Shown: positions 1 to 6,257, counted from the stretch's first letter. The stretch: DNA of 6,742 nt from an uncultured Ruminococcus sp. (GCA_902782875.1 CACZPE010000385.1:1-6742), one strand, 5' to 3'. The notes: a model not told the origin generated them from the letters alone. A program made the numbers and translations.

Positions 1-711
1 CTCGTCAAGGCCCTCGGGAACATTGTCATACATCGTTATCTGATAGGAATATTCGCCTCTGTTGATGTTGATGAGCCTGTCATAGAGAATTCCCGTGGAG
101 GAATCCTCATAGGGCTGCTCAAACTCAACACACATATATCTGTCCCCGACAAAGGTTATCTCTTTTACAGAGCCTGTCGCATTGCTGCCTTCCTGTTTGC
201 TGTATTCCTCTGTGATCTCTTGCATCTGCTGCACGTCATCCTCACCTGTGATCTTGAAATCAAACCCGAAGGATTTCTGTGCATATATAAGTATGATCTG
301 ATAATCGCCGTTGTCCTTTTTATGGCGGCATTCATACAGTGACAGCATTGACTCTTCGTTCTGCAGCTTTTCGGTGATCTTTTCCGCTGTGAATTCGTCT
401 TCGGCTATGCCGACATTTTTTGCGAGCACCCTGACAGGGGCTGCCTCCCAGTCATCGGGGAGCTTAAGCTTTATACCCGCATCCTTGTTGGTGTATGTCT
501 GGTCCTTGATATTGCCGATGCATACAAGGGCATTCTTTGTTTCGGATGCTGCGGTCTCCGCAGTGGTTCCTGTCGTCTCTTCCGCGGATGCCGCGGCGGA
601 TGTTTCAGCGGAGACCGATGTGGTTTCGGCAGCCGATATACCTGTATCTGCGCACGCTGTCATAGTCATCATTACTGCGATCGCAGCACATATCATTGTT
701 TTCTTTTTCAT
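1..711 (-). CDS. Secreted lipoprotein of unknown function, C-terminus cut by window edge
   Basis: This open frame of 237 codons starts at the ATG at 711-709 and has no stop before the window edge, so the C-terminus is missing. Residues 1-19 form a signal peptide: MKKK, a hydrophobic core, then MTAC with Cys20 as the likely lipidation site. The lipobox has Met at -3 instead of the usual Leu, which weakens but does not exclude lipidation. Residues 21-60 are a low-complexity Ala/Thr/Ser/Glu linker, as often seen between a lipid anchor and a folded domain. From about residue 73 a folded domain begins, with a segment KLKLPDDWEAA resembling the start of many small extracytoplasmic domains in Firmicutes lipoproteins. 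I do not recognise the family. A Shine-Dalgarno AGGAAGG (723-729 on the plus strand) lies 11 nt before the ATG, and a strong promoter lies further upstream. The gene follows the ABC permease on the same strand and may serve the same envelope system. Confidence 0.85.
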   Translation of the reverse strand, partial: MKKKTMICAAIAVMMTMTACADTGISAAETTSVSAETSAAASAEETTGTTAETAASETKNALVCIGNIKDQTYTNKDAGIKLKLPDDWEAAPVRVLAKNVGIAEDEFTAEKITEKLQNEESMLSLYECRHKKDNGDYQIILIYAQKSFGFDFKITGEDDVQQMQEITEEYSKQEGSNATGSVKEITFVGDRYMCVEFEQPYEDSSTGILYDRLININRGEYSYQITMYDNVPEGLDE

Positions 712-761
712 TTTATCCCGAACCTTCCTGACATATTGTTAGGAACGTAAATCATACGGAT

Positions 762-790
762 ATCATAGCACAGGTGTACTGCAGAGTCAA
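762..790 (-). promoter_or_regulatory. Sigma-A promoter of the lipoprotein gene
   Basis: On the minus strand the -35 hexamer TTGACT (785-790) is separated by exactly 17 bp from the -10 hexamer TATGAT (762-767), each one base off consensus. The expected transcription start is near 755, giving a leader of roughly 45 nt before the ATG at 711. The promoter means the lipoprotein can be transcribed apart from the transporter operon upstream. No terminator hairpin is visible between the permease stop at 855 and this promoter, so read-through from the operon is also possible. Confidence 0.75.
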
Positions 791-793
791 TAA

Positions 794-832
794 AGGTTAA
801 CGATATTTAACCTGATTCTAATCCTTATTTAA
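794..832 (-). promoter_or_regulatory. Candidate OmpR-family operator: four TTA half-sites with 10-11 bp phasing
   Basis: Read on the minus strand, four units ATTAAA, ATTAGA, GTTAAA and GTTAAC follow one another with their TTA cores at 830-832, 819-821, 808-810 and 798-800, that is spacings of 11, 11 and 10 bp. A fifth degenerate unit, ATTGAC, merges with the -35 hexamer 10 bp further on. The last two full units also form an inverted repeat, AGGTTAA and TTAACCT (794-800 and 807-813). Direct repeats on one helical face just upstream of a -35 are typical of sites bound by winged-helix OmpR/PhoB-type regulators, such as the one encoded at 5231-5917. The spacing is directly seen; binding by that regulator is inferred. 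AT-rich sequence could give some of these matches by chance. Confidence 0.5.
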
Positions 833-854
833 TAAACGGTATCTGCAGCTGCGG

Positions 855-3230
855 TCATTCTGTTATAAGTGTGCGGATCTCCACATTCTTTATCCTTGAT
901 GCGGTAAGATATGCGAATACAAAGAAGCTTGCCGCCACTGCCGCGATCGGCATGAATACCGTAGAGAAACTGTAGTCTATGACGAAATTTGCTATACCCA
1001 TACTTTTTAGCATAAAGGACAGCAGCTTTTCAGAGAAGGAAAGGCTCAGTACCGTGCCTATGACTATGCCTGTGAGTGCTACTATCAGAAATCTCACCGC
1101 AAACTGCAGCCGCAGCGAACCGGTAGTGAAGCCGACAGCCTTGTATATGCCGATATCCGTCTTTTCGCGCACAAATGTCCTGCTGCAGACCATAGTCACC
1201 GCCGCAAACGAAAACAGCACCGATATTATATATATCACAGCCTTTATCGCAGAAGCGGCTTTTGATATCATCCTGTCCTCCTGTGAATCGACTGCGGTGT
1301 GCTCTGAAACTGTGCAGCCGTCAAGCTCTTCCTGCAGTCTGGCACATATCTCAGCCGTCCTGTCCGTATCATGAAGCCTGTATCCTGCCCATACAGGGCA
1401 GAGATATTCATCGAAAGTCCTGGCTGCATCGCCCGTCATCGCAAAGAATCTGCCTGTATCCGCAGTGCCTGCACAGAAGCCCGTAATAACCAGCTCACGG
1501 CTTTTGTCCTGATAGGATACAGTCAGCTTGTCGCCTATCTCAAATCCCATATCCTCAGCGTATATCTGACCTACAGCGATCTCATTCGGATATATGGGGG
1601 CCCTGCCCTTTGTGACGGTAAAGCCGTCCTCATCCTCGCTTATGCGGCAGTAGAGCTTTTCGCCGTCAAGCAGCATATATATGCCGTTCAGACGGTAGCG
1701 TTCCTCCACGGAGGTGTACTCACTGATGATCTGTTCTGCGCGGTCAAGCTGTTCCCATACCGCCGCGGTGCTCTCCTCTGTATATTCGGGTATTTTGAAT
1801 TCCACCGTCAGGTTTTCTCTTGTACTTCCCATTGCGCTGTGTGCATTTTCGGATGTGGCAGCATTGGTCATGCCTGTCATGGTCATAAGGAAGAATACGA
1901 GCATGGAGGCTATAGCTATCGATGCTGCATAGCGGCGCTTGCCCGATGTGAACTGCCTCAGGGCGAGGCTTGCGGAAAGCATATTCCCCGTTACGGGCAT
2001 ATTCATCCTGCTGTCAAAGAATACATCGCCCTGACCGCCCGATACCGCGCGCACAGGTGATATCCTGCCGATCTTGCCTGATACGGCGATTATGAATACC
2101 GCCGACAGCAGAAGTATACCTGCGAGTATACCCGCACTTGGAAGTATATCTGCACCGCCCGTGATCTTTATACCGACGATGGGCTCAAAAACCTGCGGCA
2201 GATACTTTATGACGGCCAGTGCCGGGAATATACCCGCGACCGCACCGATAAGCTCGGACATGCCGTACTGCACGAGAAAAACACATCTGAGCCTTATGCT
2301 GTCAAAGCCCTGTGCCTTGAGTATGCCGAGATCTGTGTAGTTTAGGTCTATGCCTGATGATATGCTGTTTGACATCACCACGAATACTATGACCGTGAGT
2401 ATGATGACAAAAGACAGGAATATATTGAGTATGATATCGGGCATAAGGTCCTGATAGTGTATACTGTCAGCCTTTGTGATGACTCCCGATGCGTAGCTGC
2501 CTATAAGGGTATCCTTATTGACCTGAGCTGCAAAGCGGTTGTCGGAGAGGCCGCAGTCAGCGGTCTTGTAGATGTACACAAAGCTGTACATATTGTGATA
2601 AGCCGCAGGCCCCGATGCTGAAAGATACTGCTCTATCTCCTCATAATCCTCACTGCAGACATAGGATGCCTTGATGGGTATGAATGCACTGCCGCATACA
2701 GGCTCTTCAACAAAGCCCCTGACGGTAAATGCATACTCCTTCTCATCGAATACTGCGGTGATACTGTTGCCGACTGAGATATTCTCAGATGAACCCATAC
2801 CAAGCGGCAGATATATCTCTCCCTTTGAGGGAACGGGTACGGTGTCCTCAAAGCCTGTAAGATCGCTGTTCCACAGTCTGTCAGTGGAGCTGTCGTAGGG
2901 GGATATGAAAAAGGTGAAGCTGCCCTCGCTGCCGTCGGGGAGAATATAGCTGTCGGGATGAAGTGTCTGCGCGGTACGCACTTCGCTGACAAGGGGATGG
3001 CTGTTCAGTTCGTCAAGCAGCTCATCGGTCAGAAAGGCGCTCAGTATATTCAGTGTTACGTCACCGCCGTCCATATGCTCATACGCCGATGTTATGGACG
3101 CTGTGAAATTCCTTTTAAGGCTGACGATGGATGTTACCGACATAGATATTATCAGCATGAATAACATTATGCATACAAACGTTCCCTTTTTATGGCGCAC
3201 ATTTGCCTTCACAAGAGTAATTATATCCAT
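855..3230 (-). CDS. FtsX-type ABC transporter permease with duplicated core, 791 aa
   Basis: This is an integral membrane subunit that should pair with the ATPase encoded just upstream. Hydrophobicity suggests eight membrane segments in a 1+3, 1+3 arrangement: TM1 about 17-37, a large extracytoplasmic domain about 38-265, TM2-4 about 266-385, then TM5 about 432-455, a second extracytoplasmic domain about 456-655, and TM6-8 about 660-777. Each half carries the FtsX-family cytoplasmic motif: DLGILKAQGF at about 300-309 and DIGIYKAVGF at about 692-701, which supports an internal duplication. The family includes exporters and mechanotransmitters acting on peptides, antibiotics, lipoproteins or lipids; the substrate cannot be read from sequence. 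I chose the ATG at 3230 because AAGGTG, overlapping the ATPase stop, sits at proper distance. An in-frame ATG at 3245 would overlap the ATPase end and lacks a visible Shine-Dalgarno. Stop TGA is at 857-855. Confidence 0.9.
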   Translation of the reverse strand: MDIITLVKANVRHKKGTFVCIMLFMLIISMSVTSIVSLKRNFTASITSAYEHMDGGDVTLNILSAFLTDELLDELNSHPLVSEVRTAQTLHPDSYILPDGSEGSFTFFISPYDSSTDRLWNSDLTGFEDTVPVPSKGEIYLPLGMGSSENISVGNSITAVFDEKEYAFTVRGFVEEPVCGSAFIPIKASYVCSEDYEEIEQYLSASGPAAYHNMYSFVYIYKTADCGLSDNRFAAQVNKDTLIGSYASGVITKADSIHYQDLMPDIILNIFLSFVIILTVIVFVVMSNSISSGIDLNYTDLGILKAQGFDSIRLRCVFLVQYGMSELIGAVAGIFPALAVIKYLPQVFEPIVGIKITGGADILPSAGILAGILLLSAVFIIAVSGKIGRISPVRAVSGGQGDVFFDSRMNMPVTGNMLSASLALRQFTSGKRRYAASIAIASMLVFFLMTMTGMTNAATSENAHSAMGSTRENLTVEFKIPEYTEESTAAVWEQLDRAEQIISEYTSVEERYRLNGIYMLLDGEKLYCRISEDEDGFTVTKGRAPIYPNEIAVGQIYAEDMGFEIGDKLTVSYQDKSRELVITGFCAGTADTGRFFAMTGDAARTFDEYLCPVWAGYRLHDTDRTAEICARLQEELDGCTVSEHTAVDSQEDRMISKAASAIKAVIYIISVLFSFAAVTMVCSRTFVREKTDIGIYKAVGFTTGSLRLQFAVRFLIVALTGIVIGTVLSLSFSEKLLSFMLKSMGIANFVIDYSFSTVFMPIAAVAASFFVFAYLTASRIKNVEIRTLITE

Positions 3231-3238
3231 ACCGCACC

Positions 3239-4000
3239 TTACCATTCAAGAGAAGTGAGCCATGAGCCCACCTGTGTTTCACGGCTTTTTTCATTTTCGG
3301 AGGAATATGGCGGAAGCTCAAGCTCGCCTGTTATCCTGCCGTCTTCTATATAGAGTATGCGCGTTGCCCTGAGAGCCGCACGCATATCATGAGTTACCAT
3401 CAGTATGCTCTGGCCCTCACGGTTGCACTGTGTGAGCAGGTCGAGCACCTCTGTGGTGTTGCGGCGGTTGAGCGCACCTGTAGGCTCATCGGCAAAGAGA
3501 AGCGACGGCTCGTTTATAAGAGCCCTTGCTATCGCACAGCGCTGCTGTTCTCCGCCCGAGCACTGTGAGGGCAGATGCGTCTTTATATGGGATATGTTCA
3601 TCTTTTTAAGCAGCTCTGATGCGCGTTCATTGACCTGTGAGATGCTGTGCTTTTTTGCAAGATAACCCGGTACGGTTATATTTTCATATATGCTCAGATT
3701 GCTCACAAGATGTATCTGCTGGAACACAAATCCGAATTTGCTGCAGCGGAGCTTTGCCAGGGAGCGTTCGCTCATTTTTGCTATATCCTCCCCGTCAAAA
3801 AGCACTTCGCCCGATGTAGCCCTGTCCATTCCGCTCAGCGCATACATAAGCGTAGATTTGCCCGAGCCCGAAGCTCCCATTATTACTGTAAAATCGCCCT
3901 CATAAATATCTACGTCGGCATTCTGTATGATATGCACCTGGCCGCCGTTGTGCGCAAAGCTTTTGCACAGGCCATTTGCCGACAGTATCGCTTTTTTCAT
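3239..4000 (-). CDS. ABC transporter ATP-binding protein, MacB/LolD-like class, 253 aa
   Basis: This cytoplasmic ATPase should power the FtsX-type permease encoded directly downstream. All nucleotide-binding motifs are present: Walker A GASGSGKST (42-50, Lys48), Q-loop Gln94 within FVFQQIHL, signature CSGGEQQR (147-154), Walker B LLFADE (167-172, catalytic Glu172), D-loop GALN (175-178) and switch His204 in MVTHD. Residues between Walker A and the signature match the subfamily that pairs with FtsX/MacB permeases and releases or moves substrates from the outer leaflet side. The signature begins with Cys where Leu is usual, a mild change. The C-terminal extension from about residue 226 is polar and ends SLEW. 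The ATG at 4000 is preceded by AAGGAAGG (4008-4015 on the plus strand). The stop lies 8 nt before the chosen permease start, so the two genes are almost certainly cotranscribed and translationally linked. Confidence 0.95.
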   Translation of the reverse strand: MKKAILSANGLCKSFAHNGGQVHIIQNADVDIYEGDFTVIMGASGSGKSTLMYALSGMDRATSGEVLFDGEDIAKMSERSLAKLRCSKFGFVFQQIHLVSNLSIYENITVPGYLAKKHSISQVNERASELLKKMNISHIKTHLPSQCSGGEQQRCAIARALINEPSLLFADEPTGALNRRNTTEVLDLLTQCNREGQSILMVTHDMRAALRATRILYIEDGRITGELELPPYSSENEKSRETQVGSWLTSLEW

Positions 4001-4026
4001 TATGCATCCTTCCTTTGTGATTTATG

Positions 4027-4037
4027 AGTATATTTTA
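4027..4037 (-). promoter_or_regulatory. Candidate -10 region of the ABC transporter operon
   Basis: The 106-bp gap between kinase stop and ATPase start contains on the minus strand two overlapping -10-like hexamers, TAAAAT (4032-4037) and TATACT (4027-4032). Neither has a good -35 hexamer 16 to 18 bp upstream. Phased TTA repeats occupy that position instead. A good -10 with a poor -35 next to an operator is the usual form of an activator-dependent promoter. The alternative is simple read-through from the regulator-kinase operon, since no terminator is evident after 4107. Confidence 0.45.
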
Positions 4038-4049
4038 CAGCAGTTCTTA

Positions 4050-4077
4050 TTAAGAAGTATTTAAGGAAAGGGTAAAG
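4050..4077 (-). promoter_or_regulatory. Candidate OmpR-family operator: TTA half-sites with 11-bp phasing before the ABC operon
   Basis: On the minus strand TTA cores lie at 4073-4075, 4062-4064 and 4051-4053, an exact 11-bp period, with CTTAA perfectly repeated in the two proximal units. The string TTAAATA of the middle unit also occurs in the operator-like array before the lipoprotein gene (804-810). The array sits where a -35 element would be. A 13-nt palindrome, TTCTTA-T-TAAGAA (4044-4056), overlaps the proximal unit. Control by the adjacent response regulator is the obvious hypothesis and is inferred from position and spacing. Confidence 0.5.
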
Positions 4078-4106
4078 ACAGAAAAAACTTACGTCAGGAT
4101 TTATAT

Positions 4107-5234
4107 TCATTTTATTGTTTTAAGCGGAAGTAATACCGTCGCATCAAGTCCCTTTTCGCGGTTTGTAAGCTTAAGATCTCCGCCCGACTGCTTTGCTATA
4201 TACTTTGCGATATAAAGTCCCAGTCCCGATCCGTTTTCCTGTCCGCAGTTCCTGCCGCGGTAGAATTTGTCGGTGACAAACGGCATATCCTCATCGGGGA
4301 TGCCGTCTCCGGTATCGCAGAAATGGATATGCACTTCATCTGCAGTTCTTGTGAATGAGATATCTATATCGGTGTGTGCATATTTGCGTGCGTTGTTGAT
4401 AAGATTTTCTGCAAGCTGCATAATGCGCTTTCTGTCTGCGGATACTATGGCTGTAAAGTCGGGCTTATGGAATATCACATCGCTTCTCTCAGCCGAGAGA
4501 GTATCCGCCGTCTGTCCTATAAGCTCAACGATATCGATGTCCTCTGCCTGCATCTGCAGCTTGTCCATATCCGAAAGTGAATGGAGCAGCAGATCCTTTG
4601 CAAGAGCAGAGACCTCATCGCATTTTTTCATGATGACCGACAGATACCTTGCGCGCCGCTCGGGACTTTTGTCAAGATTTGCTTCGAGCCCCTCGGCATA
4701 TGCGCGTATAGACGCTATGGGAGTGTTGATATCATGGGAGAGCTCCGCTATGACGGTCTTGTTGTTCTCGTTCTCCTCGCGCTCGCAGGTGCGGGAGCGG
4801 GTGATCTCCTTGCGCATGCTGTCAAAAGCCCATGTGAATGCGCCGAAATAATCCGACCGCTCGTATTCGAGCGGCACATCAAAATTGCCCTTTGCGATCT
4901 CTGCGGCAAAGCCCTTGAGCTTTTCAAACGGGCGGAGAATATTCAGGCAGATATATAGTGACAGCGCAAACATGAATGCCGCCGCAATCCCGCACATAAT
5001 GAATATATCCGTATCGGCAGATGAAGTATCGGCGTTTCTCAGCTCATCCTGAAAAAGCTCTGCCTTCTGCACGGCAAGATCGGTATCGCCGCTCTGTATC
5101 AGCTGTGATATTTCGTTTATCGTAACTATTTGTGCGCTGCGTTCATCCTGCGGGGCTTTGTCAGAACATATCATCACTGCCGCAAGAGAAAACAGCAGCG
5201 CAAAAACAAGGGTTATCCCGAGAAGCTTTTTCAT
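4107..5234 (-). CDS. Sensor histidine kinase, HAMP-HisKA-HATPase, 375 aa
   Basis: This is a membrane sensor kinase that should phosphorylate the response regulator encoded just before it. TM1 is about 5-23, followed by an extracytoplasmic segment of roughly 53 residues (24-76), TM2 about 77-100, and a HAMP-like linker about 101-150 containing AAEIAKGNFDVPLE. The dimerisation domain has the phosphoacceptor His167 in ELSHDINTP. The ATPase domain shows the N box around ENLINNARKY (276-285), G1 DTGDGIPD (307-314), the F box near KFYRG (323-327) and G2 GSGLGL (335-340). All key residues are intact. The sensor domain is small but larger than the tiny loop of intramembrane-sensing BceS-type kinases, and I do not recognise it. 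The start overlaps the regulator stop as ATGA, with GGAGG (5242-5246 on the plus strand) in front, so translation is coupled. Stop TGA is at 4109-4107. Confidence 0.95.
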   Translation of the reverse strand: MKKLLGITLVFALLFSLAAVMICSDKAPQDERSAQIVTINEISQLIQSGDTDLAVQKAELFQDELRNADTSSADTDIFIMCGIAAAFMFALSLYICLNILRPFEKLKGFAAEIAKGNFDVPLEYERSDYFGAFTWAFDSMRKEITRSRTCEREENENNKTVIAELSHDINTPIASIRAYAEGLEANLDKSPERRARYLSVIMKKCDEVSALAKDLLLHSLSDMDKLQMQAEDIDIVELIGQTADTLSAERSDVIFHKPDFTAIVSADRKRIMQLAENLINNARKYAHTDIDISFTRTADEVHIHFCDTGDGIPDEDMPFVTDKFYRGRNCGQENGSGLGLYIAKYIAKQSGGDLKLTNREKGLDATVLLPLKTIK

Positions 5235-5917
5235 ATATCCGCCTCCAGCATATAGCCTACCTTATAGACTGTTTTTATATATACGGGCGATGCGGGGTCG
5301 TCCTCCAGCTTTTCACGCAGCCATCTGATATGCACCGCAAGAGTTGTCGGCTCCACGGACGAATATGCGCCCCACACGCTGCTCAGCAGCTTATCCTTGG
5401 CTATGGCGGTATTCGGATGCTCGCACAGATATGCCAGCAGATCAAATTCCCGCAGCGAGAGATTTACCGCAGCGCCATTCTTTGTGACGCTGCGTGCGCC
5501 GATATCTACCGTCACCGTGCCGAAGGATACCGTCCTGTCGTTGCTGCCAAAGCCGTATGTACGGCGTATCAGTGCGTTTATATGACTGAGCAGCTCCTTC
5601 ATTGAAAAGGGTTTGGGCAGATAGTCATCGCCGCCTATGTCAAGACCCTTTATGCGGTCGTTTTCGTCATTACGGGCGCTTGCGAATATCACAGGCACTT
5701 CGGACACGCGCCTGAGTTCTCTGCATATATCAAAGCCCACTGCATCGGGCAGATTTATATCGAGCAGTATCAGATGATAGCGGCTTTTTTCAAGCAGCTC
5801 AAAAGCCCTGCTGCTGTCGGGGGCATATGTCACGCCATAGCCCTGATCCTCGAGCATATCGGTTATTATCATAGCAAGATCGCTGTCATCATCTATTATA
5901 AGTATCTCTCTTTTCAT
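5231..5917 (-). CDS. OmpR/PhoB-family response regulator, 228 aa
   Basis: This is a DNA-binding transcription factor activated by phosphorylation from the adjacent kinase. The receiver domain (about 3-115) has acidic Asp9 and Asp10, phosphoacceptor Asp53 in LLDINLPD, switch Ser80, Tyr99 and Lys102 in YLPKPF. The C-terminal winged-helix domain (about 130-226) shows the family pattern LSLREFDLLAYL, then the recognition-helix region around EPTTLAVHIRWLREKLE, and the wing KTVYKVGYML. Length is normal for the family. The frame stays open upstream to an ATG at 5998, but that start would precede the promoter at 5949-5977. The ATG at 5917 gives the canonical MKREILIIDDD start and has AAAGGA (5924-5929 on the plus strand) 6 nt before it. 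Likely targets are the two phased-repeat sites at 4050-4077 and 794-832; this is inference. Confidence 0.95.
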   Translation of the reverse strand: MKREILIIDDDSDLAMIITDMLEDQGYGVTYAPDSSRAFELLEKSRYHLILLDINLPDAVGFDICRELRRVSEVPVIFASARNDENDRIKGLDIGGDDYLPKPFSMKELLSHINALIRRTYGFGSNDRTVSFGTVTVDIGARSVTKNGAAVNLSLREFDLLAYLCEHPNTAIAKDKLLSSVWGAYSSVEPTTLAVHIRWLREKLEDDPASPVYIKTVYKVGYMLEADI

Positions 5918-5948
5918 GGCTGATCCTTTCACAGTGATTGTTTTGATT

Positions 5949-5977
5949 ATTATATCACTATCTCTCTCTTTTTTCAA
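5949..5977 (-). promoter_or_regulatory. Sigma-A promoter of the regulator-kinase operon
   Basis: On the minus strand the -35 hexamer TTGAAA (5972-5977) and a perfect -10 TATAAT (5949-5954) are 17 bp apart. Initiation is expected near 5942, about 25 nt before the ATG at 5917, leaving room for the Shine-Dalgarno and little else. The near-consensus form suggests steady basal expression. No TTA repeats like those of the two proposed target promoters are seen here. The outer arm of a palindromic repeat abuts the -35. Confidence 0.75.
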
Positions 5978-5980
5978 CCC

Positions 5981-6032
5981 GGCAGGCTGAGCCTGCACCC
6001 GGGTCGCTGATGAATTTTATGGGGACGGCTGA
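5981..6032. repeat. Intergenic palindromic repeat, copy 1
   Basis: A 20-bp block at 5981-6000 recurs exactly at 6080-6099. It contains the perfect hairpin GCAGGC-TGA-GCCTGC (5982-5996). In this copy an outer arm ACCCG (5977-5981) can pair with CGGGT (6000-6004), giving a longer, interrupted stem next to the regulator's -35. After the hairpin, 6005-6032 matches 6129-6156 at 20 of 28 positions without gaps. The copy lacks the second hairpin module found in copy 2. The GC-rich palindromic form in a non-coding gap resembles interspersed repeats of the REP or small inverted-repeat kind. Confidence 0.7.
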
Positions 6033-6079
6033 TTTTGCAGCTCGGTAACTTTCGTATACCTGCGGATGTTTTACACCAA

Positions 6080-6156
6080 GGCAGGCTGAGCCTGCACCCA
6101 GGTCGGCCGGTACGACCGGCAGCGACTTCGTTGATTCCTTTTATTGGGACCGTTTA
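6080..6156. repeat. Intergenic palindromic repeat, copy 2, with extra hairpin module
   Basis: The copy begins with the same 20 bp as copy 1 (6080-6099), including hairpin GCAGGC-TGA-GCCTGC. It then has 23 bp absent from copy 1 (6106-6128), which hold a second hairpin, GCCGGT-ACG-ACCGGC (6106-6120), extended by GTCG (6102-6105) and CGAC (6123-6126) with a 2-nt bulge. The right part, 6129-6156, aligns with copy 1. The two copies are in the same orientation 99 bp apart. Confidence 0.7.
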
Positions 6157-6197
6157 ATGTATGGCACGGTACCTCTCGCTTTTTTCACCGGGTTTTC

Positions 6198-6226
6198 TTG
6201 AATTATTATCCTGTATGTGGTATAAT
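6198..6226 (+). promoter_or_regulatory. Extended -10 sigma-A promoter of the hydrolase gene
   Basis: The -35 TTGAAT (6198-6203) and perfect -10 TATAAT (6221-6226) are 17 bp apart, and TGG directly before the -10 supplies the extended -10 TGn motif. Initiation is expected near 6233, some 25 nt before the GTG start. This is a strong-looking promoter, divergent from that of the regulator. Confidence 0.75.
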
Positions 6227-6257
6227 CGTGGGAGAATAAATACAGGGGGATGAGTCT

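Larger units (their letters stand above)
5918..6257. other. 340-bp divergent intergenic region with repeats and two promoters
   Basis: The region separates the minus-strand regulator from the plus-strand hydrolase. It contains the regulator promoter (5949-5977), two related palindromic repeat copies (about 5981-6032 and 6080-6156) and the hydrolase promoter (6198-6226). The spacer 6033-6079 and the stretch 6157-6197 show no gene or RNA that I can support. Short frames on the minus strand at 6141-6408 overlap the hydrolase promoter and coding start, lack convincing start signals and are not called. Confidence 0.7.

Noticed and set aside
311..742. Open frame of 143 codons on the plus strand
   Set aside because: It lies antisense to the lipoprotein gene, whose minus-strand frame has a signal peptide, Shine-Dalgarno and promoter. 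The plus frame has no such support.
825..854. Possible terminator after the permease gene
   Set aside because: Only short AT-rich and GCAGCTGC-type dyads are present, without a stable stem and T-tract on the minus strand.
1371..2060. Open frame of 229 codons on the plus strand inside the permease gene
   Set aside because: It is antisense to a clear FtsX-type permease, has no recognisable domain or ribosome site, and its length follows from codon bias of the real gene.
4267..4851. Open frame of 194 codons on the plus strand inside the kinase gene
   Set aside because: It is antisense to the intact HisKA and HATPase regions; composition is Ser-rich as expected for a shadow frame.
5981..6156. 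CRISPR array
   Set aside because: There are only two copies, each internally palindromic, with diverged flanks and no spacer of regular size and no cas gene in the window.
6149..6185. Possible rho-independent terminator on the plus strand, ACCGT and ACGGT arms followed by six T
   Set aside because: The stem is only 5 bp with a 12-nt loop and lies 9 nt from the T-run, and no plus-strand gene ends here.
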